From Streptomyces sp. DH37 (GTDB lineage Bacteria; Actinomycetota; Actinomycetes; Streptomycetales; Streptomycetaceae), in the NCBI RefSeq assembly GCF_029813835.1, contig NZ_JARVKV010000052.1, positions 1 through 50,710 on the forward strand: DNA of 50,710 nt. Direction: 5' to 3'. A model generated the notes under the pieces. That model ran no database searches. It was not told where the DNA came from and saw only the letters and a program-made list of their open reading frames with translations. The number at the start of each line of letters is the position of its first letter. Within the stretch, counting starts at the first letter, position 1. The position numbers and the translations under genes were made by a program. Positions 15,071-23,340 of this stretch are shown here, piece after piece.

Positions 15071-17157
15071 ACCGCTTCCCCCCTTGCCTTCTGGAGATCG
15101 ATGATCAGGCGTGCCATGCCGGCGGCCACCGGGTGGCTCTCGACATCAGTGACGCCGCTGAAGGAGGCGGTGCGTACACCGGGCTCGAAGTGAAGGTGTC
15201 CGTTCTCCACACGGCAGTTCTCCCCGGCGACCAGTTCGGACCACCGCACGGTGGGCTTGCCACCGGAGCGGACATCGAATTTCGCCACCGGGGTCATCAG
15301 CCAGGGGTCCTCGCGCTGAGGCAGTCTCACCTCGACCTGGACCCGCCAGGCACCGGACGAGATCAGTTCGCCGTCGACGTTGCGGACTGTCGGATGGTTG
15401 CCCGCACGCCTACCGGGTCCGCCGCTCCCGTCGAGCCGCAGCAGTTCGCGCAATATGGTCGGGCCGCCCCGGGACTTCTCCTCCCGTCGGGCCACCAACT
15501 GCCTGACGACGACGTTCATGTCGCGGCGGAAGTCGAGAATCCGTTGGCGTGCCCCGCGTGCGTAGCGGGAGGCAAGCTCCTCCGTTTTGGTCCAGTCGTT
15601 GTGCTCGGGAGGTTCGGAGGCACGCAGAAAGGCCTCAGCGAGATCCGCGTCGTCCGTGGCGCTGCCGGTGGCACGGCCCGCGAGCAGGACGGCCTGGAAG
15701 GGGTTGGTGCCCAACGGCAGGTCCGGGACGCGTCGGGTGCTGATGGTCATACGGCTGCCGCGCATGCACACCAGGTGGTTGGGCTTGCCGTCCCTGTCAT
15801 CGGCGGGAGTCACCAGCAGCACGGCGCGGTGTGCGGTCGTGGTGCCCTTCTCTCCTCGCAGCGGCGGCACGGTGAGCGGCACATGGGCGAGGACGACCTG
15901 GTCGAGGCCGGCGAGTCGATCGACAGTCCTGCCGTCCAGGTACGCCTTCAGGGCACGGGAGCGTGCGGGCTCGAAGGCGTGAGGGTCGACCCGTTCCTCC
16001 TTGATCAGTACCTGTCCGTTGCGGAGGGTGGTGACCGAGGCATCCAGAAGGGCGGCGGAGGACTCGCCGTAGGTCATGGCCGCCCAGAAGTTCTCCGCCA
16101 GCGAGCGGACGAGCTTCTCGTGCATGTCCTGGACGGTCTCGGCGTCGCCAGCCGCGTCGTGCGCGCCGACGACAAGGAAGGACGTACCCGGGCCGGTGCC
16201 GGTCCGGGTGAGGTGCAGCCGATCGGTGGTCGCTTCGTCCGCCCACCAGGAGCGGGCCACACCCTCGTACTCGGGTTCGGTGTCCTCCTCGCCCAGCCAG
16301 GCCGGACCCGCGAACGCCTCGCCGTTCACCTCGCGCCAGGGCAGGTCCAGCCGGCCGATCACCCGTCGCTCGGTACGACCTTCATGGGGCTCGCAGAGAG
16401 TGCTGTTGATCAGAACGAGACCGAGTCGACTCGTCGCCCACAGCGTGACCTTGCCCAGTCCGTACGAACCACTCGCGTGCCTCTTGCTCTTGTGGCTGTC
16501 CAGCTGACGCCGTACCACTGCGGCGAACCTGCCGTCCTCGTATTCGGGGCCGGTGAGGCCGGAGGCGTTGTAGTCGTCCACCCGCAGCAGAAGCAGAGTG
16601 TCCGTCTCGCGCAGCTCTCGCAGTCCCTCCGCGATCGTCCGGCCGACCTTCTGCTCCTGGGCAGCGGCCGCCTCGTAGTGCGGCAGCAGTTCCTTCCAGC
16701 GCAGGGCGTCCAGGAAGTTCCGCAGGTGTTCTCCACTCAACTCGTGCAGGACGTACCGGACGCGGACGGGGTCGGAGTCGAGGTGACGTTCGTCGAGGCT
16801 GTTCTGCGTGGCCTCCCGAGCGAGCACGGAGACATCGGCGTCGAAGGCGAAGGCCGCGGCGTTTCCGAACTCCCGACCGCCGTCGGCATGGGCGGGACGG
16901 TGGTACCAGACGACGGGACGTTCGGATGGAGCGTCTGCGGTACGCAGGTGCACCGTCGCCTCGTCCGTGCCGAGGACCTCCGCGATCGCTCGCTTCTTCT
17001 CCTCACGCGGTTCGGCCCGGCCGGTGATCCAGGCCGACACACCGGCACGGGTGACACCGAGTGCCTCGGCCAGCTCGGCCTGGGTCATGCCGCGACGCCG
17101 CAGCTGGCGCGACAGCCACACGCCGAAGTTCTCGGTCTGCTTGTCCTTCGCTTCCAC
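15067..17157 (-). CDS. HTH-GHKL (HSP90/MutL-like) ATPase of the defence island
   Basis: 696 residues from the GTG at 17157, with an AAGGAGG site four bases upstream. A Cro/XRE-like helix-turn-helix lies at about residues 14-50 (GMTQAELAEALGVTRAGVSA). A GHKL ATPase domain follows: the N-box is LAREATQNSLDE (112-123), the Asp-containing box LRVDDYNASGLTG (191-203), and the lid glycine motif ASGSYGLGKVTLW (228-240). The remaining 450 residues are unfamiliar. GHKL ATPases of this type open and close on ATP and act as clamps or switches. The HTH suggests DNA binding or self-regulation. The gene leads the minus-strand operon, divergent from the HSP90-helicase operon, which also starts with a GHKL protein. 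Confidence 0.88.
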   Translation of the reverse strand: MEAKDKQTENFGVWLSRQLRRRGMTQAELAEALGVTRAGVSAWITGRAEPREEKKRAIAEVLGTDEATVHLRTADAPSERPVVWYHRPAHADGGREFGNAAAFAFDADVSVLAREATQNSLDERHLDSDPVRVRYVLHELSGEHLRNFLDALRWKELLPHYEAAAAQEQKVGRTIAEGLRELRETDTLLLLRVDDYNASGLTGPEYEDGRFAAVVRRQLDSHKSKRHASGSYGLGKVTLWATSRLGLVLINSTLCEPHEGRTERRVIGRLDLPWREVNGEAFAGPAWLGEEDTEPEYEGVARSWWADEATTDRLHLTRTGTGPGTSFLVVGAHDAAGDAETVQDMHEKLVRSLAENFWAAMTYGESSAALLDASVTTLRNGQVLIKEERVDPHAFEPARSRALKAYLDGRTVDRLAGLDQVVLAHVPLTVPPLRGEKGTTTAHRAVLLVTPADDRDGKPNHLVCMRGSRMTISTRRVPDLPLGTNPFQAVLLAGRATGSATDDADLAEAFLRASEPPEHNDWTKTEELASRYARGARQRILDFRRDMNVVVRQLVARREEKSRGGPTILRELLRLDGSGGPGRRAGNHPTVRNVDGELISSGAWRVQVEVRLPQREDPWLMTPVAKFDVRSGGKPTVRWSELVAGENCRVENGHLHFEPGVRTASFSGVTDVESHPVAAGMARLIIDLQKARGEAV

Positions 17158-17514
17158 CGGTCCTCCTTCGCGGGTACCAGCAGCATACAAGGGAAATTTG
17201 ACGCGCACCTCAGGGGGATAATTTTGTTTGCCAACCCCGCCCTGGGTCTTCCCTATGCGGGGGCAGGGCTGATGGCTGAACCCCGGTGACGGTGCAGCCC
17301 CGCTTGAGGAGATGGCGGCCCCCGCGCGCATGGAACCCCCGGGTCTTTGCGGCGGTGCTGCGCTCGCCGGGGAGCGGCGCAGAACCTCGAGTGAGGCGGG
17401 AAAAGGTATTTCGGGTGACTAATCGGGCGAATCGAAGTTTTCTGGAGGGCGGCATGTGTGTATGTCCCCATGTGGCTGTGGTGCACCTTTAGGGCGCTGC
17501 GGTTGGACATGTAG

Positions 17515-17544
17515 CCCGCAGGGTTCCTCCGGGAACTCTGCGGG
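17515..17544. other. 13-bp hairpin with TCCG tetraloop
   Basis: CCCGCAGGGTTCC pairs with GGAACTCTGCGGG (one G-T wobble) around TCCG, a UNCG-class tetraloop if transcribed rightward. The hairpin is very stable, has no T-run after it, and lies in otherwise non-coding DNA. It may be a terminator or part of a structured RNA. Confidence 0.7.
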
Positions 17545-17880
17545 CCGTCACGGTCTCCGAAGGTCCAAGGAGGTTTCGGTGCAGGGGAGTTGAGGAGTCG
17601 TGGTGAAGCGGGTAGGGTTTCTCTGGCCTCTCGTGGAGGCGGTGGGGGTTTTCAAAGAAAAACTTCCCACATAAGGGGACAAGTGTGCCTCCAGTACCCC
17701 TGGAGCGGGCACCTGTATTGGCGTGCGGAAGCTGCCGCGCTATTCCCTGACGATCGAGGTGGAAGATCGCCGATTTTCGCTCCTGCAATATCCCGAGATT
17801 TCTCGCCAAATGACTTGCCCGGTGCTTGGGAGGCGCGGTAAAACGGTGATGAAAATACGAGCAAGCTCCTCAGGAGATAT

Positions 17881-18168
17881 ATGCCCAGGTGCTACCCCGA
17901 AGGTTTCAGGCTCGCGGTTGCGATGTTTGCCTCTGCGGATGTCGCTCCGATTCCCGAGATCGCGGCCGCGTGCGGAGTCCCGGAGTCCACGGTCAGGAGT
18001 TGGGAGCGGCAGTACCGCCTCATGCACGAGGGGCGTTCCGTGTCGAGTCCCGGTCGACGTGCGTGTCGGGTGAGGCGGGTTGAGGGAAGGCATCCTGCCC
18101 GATACTGCAGGACATCCCGATCCCGGAACTGCCGTCACCGGCGCTGCCAGGGCGGCGGGAGGGCGTGA
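17881..18168 (+). CDS. Short HTH protein, possibly a transposase OrfA remnant
   Basis: A 95-codon frame with AGGAG just before its ATG (17872-17876). Codons 4-47 look like a real helix-turn-helix: RCYPEGFRLAVAMFASADVA then PIPEIAAACGVPESTVRSWE. This is the form seen in IS3-type OrfA proteins and small HTH regulators. After about residue 50 the sequence becomes arginine-rich and featureless (GRRACRVRRVEGRHPARYCR), as expected after a frameshift. It is either a small regulator or a broken transposase. No other IS parts or terminal repeats are visible. Confidence 0.4.
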   Translation: MPRCYPEGFRLAVAMFASADVAPIPEIAAACGVPESTVRSWERQYRLMHEGRSVSSPGRRACRVRRVEGRHPARYCRTSRSRNCRHRRCQGGGRA

Positions 18169-18549
18169 CCAAAATTAGCTGATTGAGGGAAAAATCCTCG
18201 AAGGGGGCGTTTAAGCGTCAAGGGGGGACCTGTTCTGGTCCCGGGTGGGTATGGCAGGATTCACCACACTCTTGGTGCCAGGAATCTCCACCAGGGTTCG
18301 GGTTGTTCTGAGAGCGGGGTCTCATTTTTTCGGTGGGTGGTACGTGGTTCGATTCTTGGATTTACCGCCCACTTGGGAGCCGGCGACTGCAAGTGGGGTC
18401 GCCGGCCCGTCCCGTCGTGAACCATTCCTCTGATCCGGCTCCGAGGGTGTGCGGAAGCCAGAAGGGCTTGATTTTCTGGACTCTGGGGTTCGGAGTGCGG
18501 TTGTTCCGCGGTCAAGGTGGTAACAACATAAAGATCAGATCAATATTTA

Positions 18550-18566
18550 CCTGACTTGGAGTCAGG
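18550..18566. promoter_or_regulatory. Perfect dyad upstream of the HSP90-helicase operon
   Basis: CCTGACT-TGG-AGTCAGG, a 7-bp inverted repeat with a 3-base centre, lies about 80 bases before the start codon at 18646. It could be an operator for the HTH-GHKL protein or another repressor, or an RNA hairpin in the leader. Confidence 0.45.
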
Positions 18567-18645
18567 AAGGACTCATGGGGATATATTCGGGGGTCCCCCA
18601 CGCTGCCCTCGCTCGTTCACCATCGCATCAGGAGCCAGCAGCACG

Positions 18646-21600
18646 ATGAGCAGTGCCATGTCCGAGGCCACGGACGTCATCGAGACCGTCCTTGCCCAGT
18701 CCCGCCGCATTCTAGAGGTGTACCGAGCCGATCCCGGCCACGTGCAGGAGCATGCGAACAACGAGCGCCGTATCACCCAGGGCGGGTACGGCGAGCGCCA
18801 GATCTACGAGCTGGTGCAGAACGGCGCGGACGAGAACCAGAGCCACGCCGGCGGGGGGCGCATCCATGTCCTGCTCACCGATACGCACCTGTACTGCGCC
18901 AATACCGGGAATCCAGTCTCGCCCGAGGGGGCCGACACCATCTTGCGGATGGCCGTGTCCCGGAAGCGGGGTGGGCAGATCGGCCGCTTCGGCGTCGGGG
19001 TGAAGTCCGTGCTCAGCGTCACTGACACTCCGCGCTTCTACAGCACCTCGGGCTGCTTCGGCTTCGACAAGGCATGGTCCGCCGCACGTATCCGGGAAGT
19101 CGTGCCTCAGCTCTCGGAGAGGGACGAGACTCCGGTGCTGCGCATGGCTCAACCTCTGGACCTGGCCGATGGGCGTGCACAGGATTCCGTGCTGGACGAA
19201 CTGATGGAGTGGGCTTCCACCACGGTCGTGCTGCCGTTGCACAACGGCGCTGAACAGCGTCTGGGGAGGGATCTCCGTAACTTCCCGGCGCACTTCATGC
19301 TGTTCTCGCCCCACGTCGCCTCGGTCGTCCTGGAGGACCGCAGGAAGGGACACCTGCTACAGAGGGTGTTGCAACAAACTACGCGCGGCACCGAGCACCG
19401 GGTCATCGAGGAGAACAACGGCGAGCGGAGGCGCAACGAGCGGTGGGATGTCTTCCACCTCGACCACCAGCCATCCACCGAGGCGCAGAAGACGGCGGGT
19501 GAGCTGCACGAGCGTCCAGTGATCAGGATTTCCTGGGCAGTCCCCGGCAAGGGGGCCGAGGCACGGAAGAAGAGGGGGAGCTTCTGGGCCTTCTTCCCCA
19601 CCCACTACGACACCACGCTCACCGGGATCCTCAACGCGCCCTGGAAAACCCCCGAGGATCGGCAGAACCTGACCAAGAGCGACTTCAACGCCGAACTCGT
19701 CCGAGCGGCCGCAGAATTGATTGTCGCCTCGTTGCCGCGTCTGGTGGAGGCCGATGACCCCGGCTCCTACCTGACCCTGCTCACCGCGCGTGGCCGCGAG
19801 GCCTCCCAGTGGGGCGACGAGATGCTCAGCAGGGAAGTGCTCCGTGTCGCCTCCCGCGAGCCGTCGCTGCCCGATCAGCGTGGTGCCCTGCGCAAGCCCG
19901 AGGAACTTCGCCTGCATCCCGAGGGGCTCCGGGAAAACTGGCTGGAACTGTGGGCCGAGTACCCCGGCAGCCCGATCAACTGGTGTCACCACTCTACGGA
20001 GAGCCGGGAGCGGCGCTCCCGTGTCCGCGACATCATGGAACTCGCCGGTGTACGCCCGGCCTCCGTCGTCGAGTGGCTGGACGCCTTGGTCGCGGACCGC
20101 ACCCCTGCGGCCTCGGCCCTGGCACTGCGCATCGTCGCCGACATGGAGGCCGTCGGGTCGGAGCACGCCGCCGAGGCAGTCACTGCATCCATTCTGCTCA
20201 CCGAACGAGGTGATCTGGTGGCGCCGACCCGCGGCAGGATCTACCGGCGCAGCGCGGTCGACGGCGGTGGCCTGCGGGACGACATGACCTATGTGCACCC
20301 GGACGTCGTCGCGGATGGCCGGGCGCGGCACGCGCTGGAGGCACTGGGTATCCCGGAGGCGGATGCCGAGGGGCGCCTCAAGGCCGTTCTGGACCTCGGC
20401 TTCGGGCGGTACGGCAACGCCGAGTGGGAGGACTTCTGGCAGTTGACGCGACATGCGGGCGGAGGCCGCGCCGCCGTGGTGATCAAAGCCAAGATCGAGA
20501 AGCCCGGTCGGACCATCAAGGTCCGTACGGCCGACGGCGTGTTCCGACCGATCCGTGACGCCTTTCTCGGCGGCCCAGTGGTGCCAGCCGACGGGACCAG
20601 GGACCGCGAGCTTCTCATCGACCCCGTTTTCCACCGCGCCGATACCAGCTTGTTGCGGGATCTCGGTGCCACCGACCGACCCGTCCCCGACTGCGATCCG
20701 CGCGAAGACGACTGGTTCGAGGAGTACCGCGACAGGATTTACAGGGCGTACCTCCGGAGCTTGCCGAGCGACGCACGCCGCCCCAACTTCAAGACCGTCA
20801 AGGTGGACGGCGCCAACCCAGCCGGCCCTCTCCATCTGTTGCCCAGGTTGTCCAGGGAGGGGCGCGCCGCGTTCGTTCAGAACCTGCCCCGCCACGGCCT
20901 GGTGCACAACTGGACTCTGCAGGTGGGGGCCAACCGCAATACTCAGGAGTCGGTGCGATCCCCGATCGTATGGATGTTGCGGCAGGAAGGAGTGGTGCCC
21001 ACCTCACTCGGTATCCGTAGGCCGAGTGGGTGCGTCAGCCCGGAACTCCGGGTGGACCGCAAGTTGCTACCCGTGGCCGATGTCGACCTGGAGACGGCTC
21101 GTGCTCTCCGTCTGACTGCGGCCTTCGAATCAGTGCCGCAGGCTCTGTGGGCGGAACTCATCAGCCGCGTACTCGGAAGCCAGGACGCCGGTTTCGTCGG
21201 CAGTGCCTATGCCTTGCTGACCCGCTTTGACGTCGGGGAGATCCCGTGGCCGGACGACACCCTCACCCGTTGCCAGGTGGGCGAGGAATGGGCCACTCGG
21301 CCCGACGAGGAGATCGCGGTCACCGCGGATCCCGAGCAGTACCGCATCCTCCTGAGGGAGAAGGTGCCTGCCATGCTGGTGCCCACCGCCGAGGACGCGG
21401 AACGGATGGTCGACGAGTGGCCGCTGCGGGCTCCGTCCGAACTGCTCCAGGAGGAACTCACCTTCGTCGAGCTGGGTACTCCGACACAGCTCACCGACCT
21501 CTACCCGCGGCTGCGGCAAAGGCTTCCGCACGGCACCGACTGGCAGCTGGTGCACTGCTCCGACCTGGCCAAGGTGGTGCGTACACCGGAGGGGCGGAGG

Positions 21601-23340
21601 GAGGAGCCGCTCACCGAGGCCCGGGAGGGCGACACCGTTCTGCTGTGCGGGCCGGACGGTGAGCTGGACGTGCTGTGCGCTGTGGACCGCGTCCTGGAAC
21701 TGCGGCTGGGCGAGTCCGGCTGTCGGGCTCTGCTGCAGCAGCAGGAGAAGGACAAGGAAGGCGAACGCTTCCTCAAGGTCCGCCGGGAGCCCGACCCCGC
21801 ACGCAAGCTGCTGCTGGCACTGGGCGCCGAAAGGCTCCGAGAGGAACTTCCCCCCGGACTGCTGATCGCCGACGAGGAGCTGAACGGCGAGGCGCCAGAC
21901 GACCTGCGGATCGCCCAACTGGTCATCGCCACCCATGGAGAGGAGGTGCTGCGCCAGCTCGCCCCGGCCCTGGTGAAGGTGGGCTTCGACGCACCGCAGC
22001 GGTGGGCCGGCGGGCACGCCGCCCGGGCCTTCGTGAAGACGTACGGGTTCCCGGCCGCCTGGGCCGGCGACCAGGAGACGGGACAGGCACCGCCGCCGTT
22101 CGAGACCGTAGCGGGGCCGCGCAAGCCGCTGCCGCTGCACCCGTACCAGATGCGCCTGGTCGCCAACATGTACCAGCACCTGGTGCAGACGGGCGAGAAG
22201 CGGGCCATGCTGCAGATCCCCACCGGCGCGGGTAAGACGCGTATCGCGGTGGAGGCGACCGTCCAGGCGATCGCCGACGGCGTCGTCGAGGGACCGATCC
22301 TGTGGATCGCCCAGAGCGCCGAACTCTGTGAGCAGGCCATTGAGACGTGGAAGTTCGTGTGGTCCCAGACGGGACCGGATCAGAGCCTGCGGATCAGCCG
22401 TATGTGGGGCGGCATGGCGGCGGAGCCGGCCCCCGGCGGCCCGCAGGTCGTGGTGGCGATCGACGACACCCTCTCCCGCCACATAGCCACCGAGCAGTAC
22501 GCCTGGCTGCGCGAGGCCTACGCGGTCATCGTTGACGAAGCTCACTTCGCCGTGCCGAAGACGTACACCAGGATTCTGGATGCGCTCGGCATCGACCAGT
22601 ACCGGACATCGCGGCACCTCGTCGGACTCACCGCCACGGCGTTCCGCGGCAGCAGCGAGGAGGAGACCAGACGACTGGCGGCTCGGTTCGGGCACAAACG
22701 ACTGGACCACGGCGTCTTCGAAGGGGACGACCCCTACCCGCATCTCCAGGAACTCGGGGTGCTCTCCCAGGTGGAACAGCGTGTGCTCCCCGGTGGTAAG
22801 TACACCCTCTCTCCGGAGCAGATCGCACAGGTCACCAACAGCAACAGCATGACACTGCCCGCCGCCGTGACCGCACGGCTGGCACAGGACGTCAATCGTA
22901 CGAAGCGCATCATCGAGGAGATCGAGCGGCTGCCGCAGCACTGGCCCGTGCTGGTCTTCGCCACCTCGGTCGAGCACGCCCACGTGCTGTCCGCGCTGCT
23001 CAATGAGAGCGGTATCGCTGCCGCCTCCGTGGACTCCAAGACACCCACCGGTATCCGGAACCGGCGCATCGACGCCTTCCGCAAGGGAAAGATCCAGGTC
23101 CTCACCAACTACAACGTGCTCACCCAGGGGTTCGACGCCCCGGCGGTCCGGGCGGTGGTCGTGGCCCGGCCCACTTTCAGCCCGAACACCTACATTCAGA
23201 TGATCGGGCGCGGCCTGCGCGGTCCCCTCAACGGCGGCAAGGAGAGCTGCCTGATCCTCAACGTCAAGGACAATATCGAGAACTTCGGCAGGGACCTCGC
23301 CTACACCGAGTTCGAGTACCTGTGGAAGGGGAACGCGTGA
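18646..23340 (+). CDS. HSP90/sacsin-like ATPase fused to an SF2 helicase
   Basis: 1564 residues from the ATG at 18646 (AGGAG at 18629-18633). The N-terminus is a GHKL/sacsin-type ATP-binding domain: the N-box is YELVQNGADEN (54-64), the middle box YCANTGNPVSPEG, and the lid GRFGVGVKSVLSVTD (113-127). About 1000 residues of unknown middle follow. The C-terminus is a complete SF2 helicase. Its Q-like LHPYQMRLVANMY precedes Walker A MLQIPTGAGKT (1188-1198) and DEAH (1297-1300). Motif III follows as VGLTATAF, and motif VI as QMIGRGLRG (1518-1526). One chain thus joins an HSP90-like switch to a DNA translocase, suggesting ATP-driven sensing coupled to unwinding. It is the first gene of the operon with UvrD-like, DrmA and DrmB proteins and overlaps the next start (GTGA). 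Confidence 0.9.
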   Translation: MSSAMSEATDVIETVLAQSRRILEVYRADPGHVQEHANNERRITQGGYGERQIYELVQNGADENQSHAGGGRIHVLLTDTHLYCANTGNPVSPEGADTILRMAVSRKRGGQIGRFGVGVKSVLSVTDTPRFYSTSGCFGFDKAWSAARIREVVPQLSERDETPVLRMAQPLDLADGRAQDSVLDELMEWASTTVVLPLHNGAEQRLGRDLRNFPAHFMLFSPHVASVVLEDRRKGHLLQRVLQQTTRGTEHRVIEENNGERRRNERWDVFHLDHQPSTEAQKTAGELHERPVIRISWAVPGKGAEARKKRGSFWAFFPTHYDTTLTGILNAPWKTPEDRQNLTKSDFNAELVRAAAELIVASLPRLVEADDPGSYLTLLTARGREASQWGDEMLSREVLRVASREPSLPDQRGALRKPEELRLHPEGLRENWLELWAEYPGSPINWCHHSTESRERRSRVRDIMELAGVRPASVVEWLDALVADRTPAASALALRIVADMEAVGSEHAAEAVTASILLTERGDLVAPTRGRIYRRSAVDGGGLRDDMTYVHPDVVADGRARHALEALGIPEADAEGRLKAVLDLGFGRYGNAEWEDFWQLTRHAGGGRAAVVIKAKIEKPGRTIKVRTADGVFRPIRDAFLGGPVVPADGTRDRELLIDPVFHRADTSLLRDLGATDRPVPDCDPREDDWFEEYRDRIYRAYLRSLPSDARRPNFKTVKVDGANPAGPLHLLPRLSREGRAAFVQNLPRHGLVHNWTLQVGANRNTQESVRSPIVWMLRQEGVVPTSLGIRRPSGCVSPELRVDRKLLPVADVDLETARALRLTAAFESVPQALWAELISRVLGSQDAGFVGSAYALLTRFDVGEIPWPDDTLTRCQVGEEWATRPDEEIAVTADPEQYRILLREKVPAMLVPTAEDAERMVDEWPLRAPSELLQEELTFVELGTPTQLTDLYPRLRQRLPHGTDWQLVHCSDLAKVVRTPEGRREEPLTEAREGDTVLLCGPDGELDVLCAVDRVLELRLGESGCRALLQQQEKDKEGERFLKVRREPDPARKLLLALGAERLREELPPGLLIADEELNGEAPDDLRIAQLVIATHGEEVLRQLAPALVKVGFDAPQRWAGGHAARAFVKTYGFPAAWAGDQETGQAPPPFETVAGPRKPLPLHPYQMRLVANMYQHLVQTGEKRAMLQIPTGAGKTRIAVEATVQAIADGVVEGPILWIAQSAELCEQAIETWKFVWSQTGPDQSLRISRMWGGMAAEPAPGGPQVVVAIDDTLSRHIATEQYAWLREAYAVIVDEAHFAVPKTYTRILDALGIDQYRTSRHLVGLTATAFRGSSEEETRRLAARFGHKRLDHGVFEGDDPYPHLQELGVLSQVEQRVLPGGKYTLSPEQIAQVTNSNSMTLPAAVTARLAQDVNRTKRIIEEIERLPQHWPVLVFATSVEHAHVLSALLNESGIAAASVDSKTPTGIRNRRIDAFRKGKIQVLTNYNVLTQGFDAPAVRAVVVARPTFSPNTYIQMIGRGLRGPLNGGKESCLILNVKDNIENFGRDLAYTEFEYLWKGNA

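Larger units (their letters stand above)
17158..18645. other. Sparsely coding 1.5-kb region between divergent defence operons
   Basis: This region separates the HTH-GHKL operon (leftward) from the HSP90-helicase operon (rightward). It is far longer than needed for two promoters, clearly AT-richer than the chromosome around it, and contains T-rich patches unusual here. It holds a 13-bp hairpin with a UNCG-type loop, one short HTH-like frame, and a perfect 7-bp dyad just before the helicase gene; these are listed separately. A possible minus-strand -10, TATGCT, lies about 30 bases before the GTG at 17157. The rest shows nothing I can name. Decayed DNA, a structured RNA or a complex regulatory region are all possible. 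Confidence 0.6.

Noticed and set aside
18340..18400. tRNA-like GGTTCGATTC sequence
   Set aside because: The flanking bases do not form a T-stem, acceptor stem or anticodon arm.
17158..18645. CRISPR array or retron in the long gap
   Set aside because: There are no regularly spaced repeats, and no reverse transcriptase or cas gene is nearby.
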